DNA of 64,000 bases from Clostridiales bacterium (GTDB lineage Bacteria > Bacillota > Clostridia > Lachnospirales > Lachnospiraceae), in assembly GCA_018365455.1 (NCBI GenBank), contig JAGZJZ010000004.1:124001-188000 (forward strand). The letters are read 5' to 3'. Shown piece after piece: positions 26,569-34,619 of this stretch. The translations under genes were made by a program, and so were the position numbers. The first letter of the stretch is position 1. Each line of letters opens with the position of its first letter. Below the pieces are notes generated by a model that saw only the letters and a program-made list of their open reading frames with translations, did no database searches and was not told the DNA's origin.

Positions 26569-27019
26569 AAAAAATGCTACCTTGGTCAGAAAATAATGCC
26601 TTATTTAAATGCTGCTATTTTATATATAAGTCATTTTCTGAAAATCATATGGAGAACGAGGATACTAGAACTACTTTTATCCGGGAGTTTATGCAACAGA
26701 AGAAAATCCGTCTCCTCCAATTTGAAGACTTTAGTGTGGCCACATCTGCGTTGGCATAAAAAACATTATCTTTATGGCAAACGAATACAAATAGAATTTA
26801 TGCGGAAAAGGATCGACAGATTGTCAATAACAATAGCAGGTGTCAGGATATCTACATTTGCCCAACATTAATCATTTGTATGGGTGGGAGCGCATAAATG
26901 CACCAAGTATCAGAGATATCAATTCCAGTTTGATTTCGTCCTACTACATTATGTGGTTTATCTCCCGGCTCTTATTAGACGGCTCACGTCGGGGAGGCGC
27001 TAACAAGTTGTGTACATAG
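26569..27019. other. AT-rich stretch without a recognisable gene
   Basis: Short frames with stops on both strands. One plus-strand frame from 26650 (MENEDTRTTFIREF) runs 36 codons, stops, and stays open for 40 more; I do not recognise it. The stretch looks like gene debris at the edge of the AT-rich island. A GC-rich patch with CTCCCG/CGGGGAG arms lies at 26962-26997. Confidence 0.4.
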
Positions 27020-27328
27020 TTATCTAATTAATTTATTTCTATATAATAGATTCATTATGTCATCTTTTAAAATACCCTCATTTGACCATTCTAATTTATC
27101 TATTACTTGCTTATTTTTTATTATAAGTAAAACTGGCGTTTGACTAAAATTATAAATACCTTTAAATTTCTCTCATCTTTTTAAATCTTCTGATCTATAT
27201 TTCTTAACATTTATATATTTAAATGTAGCGTTTAATTGATATTTATTTAATACACTATAAAACAATGGTTCGAAAAAATTGCAATCATTACAATCAGGTC
27301 TTCCAATATATTATCAATTTTTTTTCAT
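27020..27328 (-). pseudogene. Decayed thioredoxin-fold, bacteriocin-accessory-type protein
   Basis: The minus strand translates to YIGRPDCNDCNFFEPLFY, later SQTPVLLIIKNKQVIDKLEW and a short C-terminus ending at a TAA. The CxxC pair (CNDC), the GRP before it and the cis-proline TP are the marks of thioredoxin-like bacteriocin transport accessory (BTA/PedC-type) proteins. The frame is broken: TGA at 27173-27175 interrupts it, and TGA plus TAA lie just after the only plausible ATG (27328, with AAGGTGA upstream). About 100 codons in all. Probably nonfunctional. Confidence 0.6.
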
Positions 27329-27420
27329 TGCATATTCACCTTATATTTGTAGTAAATGATCGCGGTAGATATTTAGATTCCCAACCGCAATCATTATGTA
27401 TAGTATTATGGTATATATTT

Positions 27421-27585
27421 TTACAACTTTTTTCTAAAAAGATAAATGAATGAACATAATATTAAGTCAAGAATAATTATCATAACTTTATACTGTAATT
27501 TTATACCTGAAGGGATAAAATTTAAAAGCACAATTATAATTAGACAGCTTAATGTTAAATACTCAAATGATTTTTTGTTTTTCAC
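27421..27585 (-). CDS. Small two-helix membrane protein in the AT-rich island
   Basis: Intact 54-aa frame on the minus strand, GTG start with AAGGAAC about 10 bases upstream. It contains two hydrophobic stretches (LTLSCLIIIVLLNFI and KVMIIILDLILCSFIYLF) separated by SGIKLQY, and ends RKKL. It lies between the thioredoxin-like relic and another broken frame on the same strand, so it may be the immunity or membrane partner of a former peptide locus. No family was recognised. Confidence 0.4.
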   Translation of the reverse strand: MKNKKSFEYLTLSCLIIIVLLNFIPSGIKLQYKVMIIILDLILCSFIYLFRKKL

Positions 27586-27609
27586 TAGCTACCGTTCCTT
27601 ATTTTTTTA

Positions 27610-27852
27610 TTAATAGGTAAAACTAACAGGGTCTATTACATAATCATACATCGGGTCTCCACCTACATAGCCTCTATTTACACAATGAGTTTGATAAGTT
27701 ATATATGCGGTGCTTGCACTTGAGTCAAGGAAATTTTTGAGATATCTTTTATAATTAGAATCTCCACAATTAAAAATTGTTTTTAGATGCCGATATGATA
27801 ACCTGTTATAAAAAAGAATTCAATAGATTTTGATTACCTGGTTAATAATCAT
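27610..27852 (-). pseudogene. Truncated or interrupted frame, possible peptide-locus relic
   Basis: A minus-strand frame of 69 codons ends THCVNRGYVGGDP...DPVSFTY and stops at 27610. It has no start codon of its own; an in-frame ATG at 27852 is cut off by a TGA at 27820-27822. Sequence composition looks protein-like (Cys, Gly, Tyr) rather than random. It is upstream of the two-helix gene in the same orientation. Function unknown. Confidence 0.35.
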
Positions 27853-28056
27853 GTCTAGATGGTTAATTATTCTAAAATATTGTGATAAAAAACAAAAAAA
27901 TATTAATCAAAATACATGTCGTTTATTAAAGTTTGTGATAACTTAAAAGTATATGTTTTACAAAGTAAAAGAAGTAGATTCTATATTTTGTTTCTATTTC
28001 TTTTTTAAAACCGCTGTATGAATTATTGCTATATCGAAATTTTCCACAATTATCTT

Positions 28057-28089
28057 AAAAAAAGACAATCAGTCTTCAGAAACTGTTTG
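28057..28089 (-). terminator. Terminator-like hairpin shortly after the minus-strand promoter
   Basis: On the minus strand CAAACAGT (28089-28082) pairs with ACTGATTG (28073-28066) with one A-A mismatch and an 8-base loop, and is followed by T-C and seven T residues. It lies only about 25-55 bases after the predicted start of the promoter at 28120-28148. Confidence 0.5.
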
Positions 28090-28119
28090 AAGTTTACGAT
28101 TTAAAAATTAGACAAAAAA

Positions 28120-28148
28120 ATAGTATTATCTTTTTGCATTTTCGTCAA
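28120..28148 (-). promoter_or_regulatory. Minus-strand promoter facing the decayed island
   Basis: TTGACG (28148-28143), a 17-bp spacer and TACTAT (28125-28120) make a near-consensus vegetative promoter reading toward the broken frames. The region from here to 28501 holds no convincing gene. Confidence 0.5.
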
Positions 28149-28222
28149 GAACTAATTGGCTGGTTTTATTATTAATTTTATCAATTGTAACTGCGGTATG
28201 CTTTTGTCTTATGTTATAGTCC

Positions 28223-28310
28223 TATAATGGCCTGTATAATTGTAAACTATATTTGAAAATTGAATTAGAAACAAGACACACTACCGTTTTTAGTGTATAC
28301 TGATTCTTGT
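28223..28310 (+). promoter_or_regulatory. Possible promoter and leader hairpin before module B
   Basis: TATAAT occurs at 28223 and 28235 with no clear -35. Downstream, nested arms ACAAGA/TCTTGT (28271, 28305) and ACACTA/TAGTGT (28278, 28291) can fold into one hairpin. These are the only promoter-like signals seen in the 350 bases before the module B kinase. Confidence 0.3.
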
Positions 28311-28501
28311 AGGTATTCGTTTAAAAAAGGATACTTTTATTTGCAGAAATGGATTCAAGAAGAACGAGCTAAAATTTGGTTTCAAAGTGTTATTAATTCT
28401 GTTATGTTAGAGGAAGTTATAAGATCTAGTGGGATATCTGTGTGCAATTTTATGTATTTATTAATCTATAATTTGGGAAGTGTCGAAAGGAGATTTCTGT
28501 A

Positions 28502-30358
28502 ATGAAACTACGAAATATCTGTAAACGGGTCCGGGTATATTGCCGCTCCCATATGTGGTGTTCTTTTGCCGCAGCGATCTGCTTTGCAGTTATGCTGGTG
28601 GTGGTTGTCATGCAGTATTATCTGAAAAATGAATATGTGAAGTATCTGGTTGACAGCACCTATGACACAGAAAAAATGTTATTGACCTCCGTTAACCAGA
28701 ATATCAAGAATCAGATGGATGATTTTATTAAGATTGGTTCGGAAATTGCTGTGGATGATACAAATGCGAATTTGATCAACGAGTACAGCACGAATCCGGA
28801 AAATATTGCACGCAACACCAAAGATCTGAAGAATCTCCTTGCCAATTATGCCAGATACTCCCAGTACATAGCGGCTATCGCCATTGCGTCGAAGGATGGG
28901 CTTGTCTACCAGTATGAACGCAATGAAAATACGATTAATGTGGTGAATATCTGGAATAAGGACAATAACAACATACTGGTTGATACTTTCATAGAGGTTA
29001 ATGAAATATCGAAAAGCATGGTTCTGCCCAGATATCAGGTAATCACCACCCCAAGTGAACATCCGGGAGATGCATCAAAGCAGTTTATACATATTGCTTA
29101 TCCGGTAAGAGGAAAACACTTTTACCAGGATATAGAATACATCATGATTGTTACGTTTAAAAGGGATGTATTGGACAACCTGATCGGTCAGCTGAGCGGA
29201 AGCAAGGATGATGTGGCGCAGGGGTTTATCTCTGCTAAGTCAGGAGAAATATTGTATCATACTAACAGTCAGCACAATGGAATGAAAATGGATGAGTATA
29301 TAAATGAACAGCATCTGACACACTTAAGTACACCGGTCGGTGTATTTGACTGGAGTTTGAACATTGCCATTAATAAAAATGCATTGCAGGCAAAGGTGAA
29401 CGAAATGTATACCAAAGCAATTGTCCTTTATGCCCTGGTGATTATAGGCATTCTACTGATCCTGTTCTGGGTGACCCAAAGAATATTAAAGCCGGTGGAT
29501 ACCATTAACCGTTCCATTAAAAATGTAAAGCAGGGAAATATGCAGGAGCGCATAGAGATTAAGGGCACCCATGAGATCTGGCAGCTTGCCAATGAATACA
29601 ATGAAATGATGCATGCCATCAGGAAGATGAACCGTCAGGTGGAAGGACAGCATCTGGAAGTGGTGGAATCTCTGAAAATGAAACAGAGGGCGGAGCGGGA
29701 AGCACTGGAGTCCCAGATCAATGCACATTTTATCTGCAATACCTTGAATGCTATTAATTATGAAGCAATTGAAAGCGGAAACTATAAGGTCTCCACGCTG
29801 CTGAAGAAGCTGTCCAATATTTTACGTTATACTTTTGATCAAAAGCATCAGAATGTCTATATGTATCAGGAGATTACCTGGATTGAGCAATATCTGTATC
29901 TGCAGAAGGAACGGCTGGAAAATGTGTTTGATTACAGCATTGAGTTTAATCATGAATATGACCAGTGGCCGTGTAGGAAGCTGATGCTTCAGCCCTTTGT
30001 CGAAAATTCCATCCTGCATGGATTCGAGGGCCGGGAAGAAGGAGGATTTATCCATATAACAGGTACCGGAATGGGTGAGTACCTCTGCTTATCTATTGAA
30101 GATAATGGCATAGGAATGACAAGAGAAAGGGAGCAGATCATACAGGAGGTGCTGGCTAACCCGGTGGTATCAAAGGAAAAAGAGGTGGGTATAGGAATAT
30201 CCAATGTGGTGACACGCATGAAAATGTACTATGGAAATAAGCTTCGGGTTTCCCTTGAGACATCTTACCAAAAGGGGTGCAGATTTACGTTTTACATTCC
30301 AAAACCACATAGCATACAGGAGGAGGTAACATATGAGAATTATGATTGTCGAGGATGA
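28502..30358 (+). CDS. YesM-type sensor histidine kinase, module B
   Basis: Membrane sensor kinase of 618 aa: helix 1 (about residues 19-40), a large extracellular Cache-like sensor (about 45-305), helix 2 (IVLYALVIIGILLILFWV), HAMP, and the LytS/YesM catalytic part with His409 in QINAHFICN, N-box VENSILHGFEG, and G-boxes EDNGIGM and GIGISN. The usual Pro before the His is Ala and the LYN is ICN. AAAGGAG precedes the ATG. The regulator gene starts 26 bases inside its 3' end, so the two are translationally coupled. Confidence 0.92.
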   Translation: MKLRNICKRVRVYCRSHMWCSFAAAICFAVMLVVVVMQYYLKNEYVKYLVDSTYDTEKMLLTSVNQNIKNQMDDFIKIGSEIAVDDTNANLINEYSTNPENIARNTKDLKNLLANYARYSQYIAAIAIASKDGLVYQYERNENTINVVNIWNKDNNNILVDTFIEVNEISKSMVLPRYQVITTPSEHPGDASKQFIHIAYPVRGKHFYQDIEYIMIVTFKRDVLDNLIGQLSGSKDDVAQGFISAKSGEILYHTNSQHNGMKMDEYINEQHLTHLSTPVGVFDWSLNIAINKNALQAKVNEMYTKAIVLYALVIIGILLILFWVTQRILKPVDTINRSIKNVKQGNMQERIEIKGTHEIWQLANEYNEMMHAIRKMNRQVEGQHLEVVESLKMKQRAEREALESQINAHFICNTLNAINYEAIESGNYKVSTLLKKLSNILRYTFDQKHQNVYMYQEITWIEQYLYLQKERLENVFDYSIEFNHEYDQWPCRKLMLQPFVENSILHGFEGREEGGFIHITGTGMGEYLCLSIEDNGIGMTREREQIIQEVLANPVVSKEKEVGIGISNVVTRMKMYYGNKLRVSLETSYQKGCRFTFYIPKPHSIQEEVTYENYDCRG

Positions 30359-31073
30359 GCAAAGGGCAAGAAGAGGACTGCGGAATCTTATTACCACGAT
30401 TTCGGATAAGTATGAGATTGTGGCTGAAGCATCCGACGGAAAGCAGGCGCTGGAGCTGATACACATTCTAAAGCCTGAAATCGTATTTACCGATCTTAAA
30501 ATGCCCTATATGGATGGACTATCTCTGATCAGAGCCGTACATGCAATGGAGATTTCCACACAGTTTGTAATTATAAGTGCCTATGAAGAATTTGATGTGG
30601 CAAGGCAGGCAATTTCACTGGAAGTACAGGATTATCTGATCAAACCTGTTACCTATGAGGATGTGGAAGATCTGCTGGCGCGTCTTTCTAAAAAAGACAA
30701 GCTGTATCTGGAAGATGGAATCAAGGATCTCCAGGAAAAATATCCCGGTGCTCATCCCCTGGTTATTAAAGCATTAAATATAATAGAAAAGAGCTATGCT
30801 GCCAAAATAAGCCAAAAGGATCTGGCGGAAGACCTGGGAATGACCCAGGAGTATTTCTGCTATCTCTTCAATAAAGAAATCGGAGTGACATTTTCAAAAT
30901 TTCTGAAGCACTACCGGATAGAGGTGGCAAAAGGACTGCTGGTAAATAAGGGAATGCCAAAGGAAGAAGTACCCTATCACGTAGGCTTTTCAGATCCGAA
31001 ATATTTCAATAAAGTATTTCGCGAGGTGGAAGGCGCCAGTGTTGCTGAGTTTCTGAAATCCCGTGCCAAATAG
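30333..31073 (+). CDS. AraC-type response regulator, short form, module B
   Basis: Response regulator of 246 aa: receiver domain with Asp54 (VFTDLKMPYMDG) and Lys in LIKPV, joined almost directly to two AraC helix-turn-helix motifs (ISQKDLAEDLGMTQEYFCYLF; VGFSDPKYFNKVFREVEG). It lacks the ~250-residue middle region found in the regulators of modules A and C. GGAGGAGG precedes the ATG. The four TCTTAAAAT copies downstream of its own stop are its likely binding sites. Confidence 0.92.
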   Translation: MRIMIVEDEQRARRGLRNLITTISDKYEIVAEASDGKQALELIHILKPEIVFTDLKMPYMDGLSLIRAVHAMEISTQFVIISAYEEFDVARQAISLEVQDYLIKPVTYEDVEDLLARLSKKDKLYLEDGIKDLQEKYPGAHPLVIKALNIIEKSYAAKISQKDLAEDLGMTQEYFCYLFNKEIGVTFSKFLKHYRIEVAKGLLVNKGMPKEEVPYHVGFSDPKYFNKVFREVEGASVAEFLKSRAK

Positions 31074-31098
31074 AAATATACGGATACTGCTGCCTGTT

Positions 31099-31194
31099 TC
31101 TTAAAATTTTCCTCCAATCTTAAAATTGTATCTTAAAATCGTATCCCATTTCTTAAAATATTAAGTTTATCATTTAAACTAATATTATTATAAT
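31099..31194 (+). promoter_or_regulatory. Module B binding-protein promoter with four TCTTAAAAT copies
   Basis: TCTTAAAAT occurs exactly at 31099, 31118, 31131 and 31151, and TCTTAAAT again near 31203. A TATAAT -10 lies at 31189-31194 without a good -35. The first and second pairs are spaced 19 and 20 bp. The cluster fits tandem binding of an AraC-type activator; which protein binds is inference. Confidence 0.6.
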
Positions 31195-31231
31195 TAGAAC
31201 ATCTTAAATACGATAAAGGAGGAAACAAACT

Positions 31232-32641
31232 ATGAAAAAGAGGTATCAGAGATTGGCTGCGGCAGTATTGGCAGGAATGATGATTACGGGGCTTGTGAGC
31301 GGCTGCGGCAGTTCTTCAGCAGAAAATCCTGCTGGGGAAAAAGGCACAGATGCAGCGTCAACTGCCCGGATCACAGAAGCAGCGGCTGGCACAACGGCAC
31401 AGGATACAGGGACACAGGATACAGAGCCGCAGGATGCGGCTGCCAGTGCAAGGAAACCGGCATCTAACGGGGGTAAAGAGGTTACCCTATGGCATTACTT
31501 TGAACATGAGGCGCCGATACTGGAAAAAATGGTGGAAGAGTATAACTCCATGCAGAGTGACATCAATATTGTGTGTACGTATATATCACGTGAAGAACTG
31601 ATGAAACAATACACAATAGGTGCTGTTTCCGGTGAGCTTCCGGATATTGGAATGGTGGATTCACCGGATATGGCTTCCTACATATCATTGGGTGTATTTG
31701 AGGATATTACCGGTCAAATGAAAGACTGGAAGGATTTGGAGCAGTTTTATCCAGGGCCTCTTAGCAGCTGTAAGGATGCGGACGGCAATATCTATGGTAT
31801 TCCCAATAACTCCAACTGTCTGGCAATTGCTTATAATGTGGATCTGTTAAAAGCAGCAGGATTTGATAAAGCGCCGGAGACCTGGGACGAGTTTGAAGAG
31901 GTCTGTGCCAAAACTACAAACGCGGCAGATGGGGTATATGGTTTTGCAATGTCTGCAATCGGTACGGAGGAGGGAACTTTCCAGTTTATCCCCTGGCTGT
32001 ATTCGGCTGGTGCTGATGTGGGTTCCACTGATTCGCCGGAAGCCGCAAGGGCACTTGACTATCTGGCTGGTCTGGTAAACAAAGGTTACATGAGTAAGGA
32101 AGTGGTAAACTGGTCCCAGTCGGATTCTTATAACGCATTTTGTGCCGGAAAAGCAGCTATGCTGGAATCCGGAACCTGGCAGCTCGCCCAGTTTGACGAA
32201 GGAATTAAGGGCGCATTTGAATATAAGATTGCTTTGCTGCCAAAGGATAAGAAGTTTGCTTCCGTTATCGGCGGTGAGAACTTCGGTGTATGTGCCGGAA
32301 GTGAAGAAAAAGAAGCCTGCGTTGAATTTTTAAAATGGATGACCAGCGCACAGAATAATGCAGCCTGGTGTGAAGGTGCAGGAAAGTTCCCGGTACGTGA
32401 GGATTCCGTGGCACTGAATACCACCTGGTCAGATGACGAAAGATTTGCAGTGTTCAGCGATGAAATGAATTATGCGGTAGCAAGAGGCCCTCACGAGTCC
32501 TGGCCTACTATTTCCGAAGCATTATATACGGCTGAACAATCAGCCCTCCTTGGAAATAAGACCGGCGAAGAAGCCATGAAAGAAGCAGCAGCAGTCATTA
32601 ATCCAATCCTTCAGGAGACACCAATCGCCGCACAGGAATAG
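31232..32641 (+). CDS. Sugar ABC transporter substrate-binding lipoprotein, module B
   Basis: CUT1-type solute-binding protein, 469 aa. The signal peptide ends GLVSGC, so Cys25 is lipidated; an Ala/Thr/Gln/Asp-rich linker with repeated TQDTGTQDTEPQD-like sequence spans about residues 40-80. The mature domain has the usual features (TLWHYF, NGVYGFAMS-like segments, GKAAMLESGTW, FLKWMTS). AAGGAGG precedes the ATG. Because the module encodes two GH31 enzymes, an alpha-xylose- or alpha-glucose-containing oligosaccharide is a reasonable ligand. Confidence 0.9.
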   Translation: MKKRYQRLAAAVLAGMMITGLVSGCGSSSAENPAGEKGTDAASTARITEAAAGTTAQDTGTQDTEPQDAAASARKPASNGGKEVTLWHYFEHEAPILEKMVEEYNSMQSDINIVCTYISREELMKQYTIGAVSGELPDIGMVDSPDMASYISLGVFEDITGQMKDWKDLEQFYPGPLSSCKDADGNIYGIPNNSNCLAIAYNVDLLKAAGFDKAPETWDEFEEVCAKTTNAADGVYGFAMSAIGTEEGTFQFIPWLYSAGADVGSTDSPEAARALDYLAGLVNKGYMSKEVVNWSQSDSYNAFCAGKAAMLESGTWQLAQFDEGIKGAFEYKIALLPKDKKFASVIGGENFGVCAGSEEKEACVEFLKWMTSAQNNAAWCEGAGKFPVREDSVALNTTWSDDERFAVFSDEMNYAVARGPHESWPTISEALYTAEQSALLGNKTGEEAMKEAAAVINPILQETPIAAQE

Positions 32642-32674
32642 TCAGGCGGCTGGATATTGGGAAAGGACGGGATA

Positions 32675-32703
32675 AGGGCGTGTCTGAAATTCAAACACGC
32701 TCT
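32675..32703 (+). repeat. Intercistronic hairpin related to the repeat at 15427
   Basis: AGGGCGTGT (32675-32683) pairs with ACACGCTCT (32695-32703), extended inward by TGA/TCA. It lies between the binding-protein and permease genes, like the hairpin at 5065 in module A. The arm motifs GCGTGTCTGAAA and CACGCTCTGAAT match the ends of the 15427-15577 element, so it may be a reduced member of that family. Confidence 0.5.
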
Positions 32704-32742
32704 GAATCGCCCGCTCTGACGTAGAAAGGAAGTGGATGATTT

Positions 32743-33636
32743 ATGAAAATGAACATGGCTAAGAAGAAACGCTTTGAGGGTTATACCTTTATAATGCCTG
32801 GATTTCTCTATATGATTCTCATTTTGGGATATCCCTTAATCTATAACTTTATACTCAGCTTTAAGAATACGAATATTAAAAATTTTAAGTCCGGTGCTTC
32901 TGTATTTGTGGGACTGGAGAATTATATGCAGCTATTTAAGGATCCTACATTCCAGCTGGTAATCAGGAATACTTTTATTTTCACCATCGCCTGTCTGGTG
33001 GTACAGTTTACCATTGGTTTTCTGTTTGCAATGTTCTTTTCTAAAAAGTTTACTTTTGCGGGACCGATCCGCGGACTCGTATTAATTGGCTATATGATGC
33101 CAATGTCTGTCACTGCACTGCTGGGTAAAAATATGTTTGGCGTGACAGAGGGAGTCATCAATAACCTGTTGATGAAGCTGGGTGTAATACATACTCCGGT
33201 AGAGTGGCTGGTCAGCACCAGTACGGCACTGATTGCAGTGATTGCAGTAAACTGCTGGGTTGGTATTCCATTTAATATGCTTCTTCTAACCTCCGGTTTG
33301 ACGGGAATATCGGATGATATCTATGAAAGTGCTTCAATGGACGGAGCCAATAAATTACAGCGGTTTCTGCATATTACACTGCCGCTTATGAAACCGGCTA
33401 TTTTATCCGTCCTGATGCTGGGATTTATCTATACATTTAAAGCCTTTGACTTAATGTTTGTTATGACGGCGGGAGGACCTTTAAATTCCACCGATGTACT
33501 GGGCACCTATTCCTATACCCAGTCATTTACACAGTATGAATTTTCAAAAGGGGCGGCATCGGCGATGATCCTGTTTGGCTGTTTATTTATTATCGGTTTG
33601 TTCTACCTGAGACTTACTGCAAAGGAGGACGATTAG
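32743..33636 (+). CDS. Sugar ABC transporter permease 1, module B
   Basis: UgpA/MalF-type CUT1 permease of 297 aa with six membrane helices and the EAA loop YESASMDGANKLQRFLHITL. AAAGGAAGTGG lies upstream of the ATG. One base separates its stop from the next permease start. Confidence 0.92.
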   Translation: MKMNMAKKKRFEGYTFIMPGFLYMILILGYPLIYNFILSFKNTNIKNFKSGASVFVGLENYMQLFKDPTFQLVIRNTFIFTIACLVVQFTIGFLFAMFFSKKFTFAGPIRGLVLIGYMMPMSVTALLGKNMFGVTEGVINNLLMKLGVIHTPVEWLVSTSTALIAVIAVNCWVGIPFNMLLLTSGLTGISDDIYESASMDGANKLQRFLHITLPLMKPAILSVLMLGFIYTFKAFDLMFVMTAGGPLNSTDVLGTYSYTQSFTQYEFSKGAASAMILFGCLFIIGLFYLRLTAKEDD

Positions 33637-33637
33637 T

Positions 33638-34507
33638 ATGAATGAAAAGTCAAAAACCTCTGGTTTTCATATGTTCCGGTATAAATCTGTTCGGGTTAAT
33701 GTCATTTACTGTATCATTTCTGTGCTGATTGCAATTGTTTTTCTATTCCCCATTTACTGGCTGATCAGTATGTCCTTTAAGACAGACATGGAGTCTTTTG
33801 GAAAGCTGGTGACCTATTATCCCCATCAGTTTACCTTCGATCCGTGGCTTCAGAATTTACAGGATAAGGATTTTCTGGCATCCCTGAAAAACAGTGCATG
33901 TATCGCTGTCTGTGCCATGTGTATATCATTGGTGTTCGGTGTTCCGGCAGCATATGGAATGGGCAGGTATAAGGTGCCGGGGCAGAAAGGGTTCTTATTA
34001 ACCTTTTTAGTGACCCAGATGCTTCCGGCATCTCTGATGCTGACGCCCATGTACCTGATATTCAATAAGATCGGCTTACTGGGAACCTATATCGGTCCGG
34101 CGCTAGCCATAGCATCCGGTACGGTTCCATTTATAATTGTTACGTTAAGACCCTATTTTAAATCCATCCCTGCCTCTCTGGATGATGCGGCGCGTATAGA
34201 CGGATGCGGAGTGTACAAATCCTTCTTTAAGATTATGCTGCCTGCAATCAAGACCGGAGTCATCACAGTTGTGGTTATCTCCTTCTTAAACGGGTGGAAT
34301 GATCTGGCATACTCCATGACCTTTAATGTAAAACCTGAGATGAGGCCTCTGACTGCGAACATATATAAATTCCAGAGTAAATATGGAACAAAATGGAACT
34401 GTATTATGGCATACGGGGCGATACTCGTTCTGCCGGTAGTGATTATATTTGTATTTTTACAGAAGTATATCGTTGGCGGTCTGACTGCAGGGGCTGTGAA
34501 GGAATAG
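33638..34507 (+). CDS. Sugar ABC transporter permease 2, module B
   Basis: UgpE/MalG-type CUT1 permease of 289 aa, six helices, EAA loop DDAARIDGCGVYKSFFKIML, and the standard ending KYIVGGLTAGAVKE. AAAGGAGG precedes the ATG. It forms the translocation channel with the preceding permease. No ATPase is encoded in the module. Confidence 0.92.
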   Translation: MNEKSKTSGFHMFRYKSVRVNVIYCIISVLIAIVFLFPIYWLISMSFKTDMESFGKLVTYYPHQFTFDPWLQNLQDKDFLASLKNSACIAVCAMCISLVFGVPAAYGMGRYKVPGQKGFLLTFLVTQMLPASLMLTPMYLIFNKIGLLGTYIGPALAIASGTVPFIIVTLRPYFKSIPASLDDAARIDGCGVYKSFFKIMLPAIKTGVITVVVISFLNGWNDLAYSMTFNVKPEMRPLTANIYKFQSKYGTKWNCIMAYGAILVLPVVIIFVFLQKYIVGGLTAGAVKE

Positions 34508-34619
34508 GTGCAGCCGCATGGTAAAAGCAGTGGCAGCTAAAGCAATAAAAATTATAGATAAATCCTATAGGGGAAATAATTCTGGTAAAAAAATTAAACA
34601 GATAAAAAAGGAGAATTCA

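Noticed and set aside
26542..26871. 109-codon plus-strand frame after the KamA-family gene
   Set aside because: It starts inside the loop and right arm of the terminator-like hairpin and has no ribosome site or domain.
28293..28502. 69-codon frame directly before the module B kinase, stop overlapping its ATG
   Set aside because: GTG start without ribosome site, no recognisable domain, and its start overlaps a leader hairpin. Coupling by the TAATG overlap is possible but not supported otherwise.
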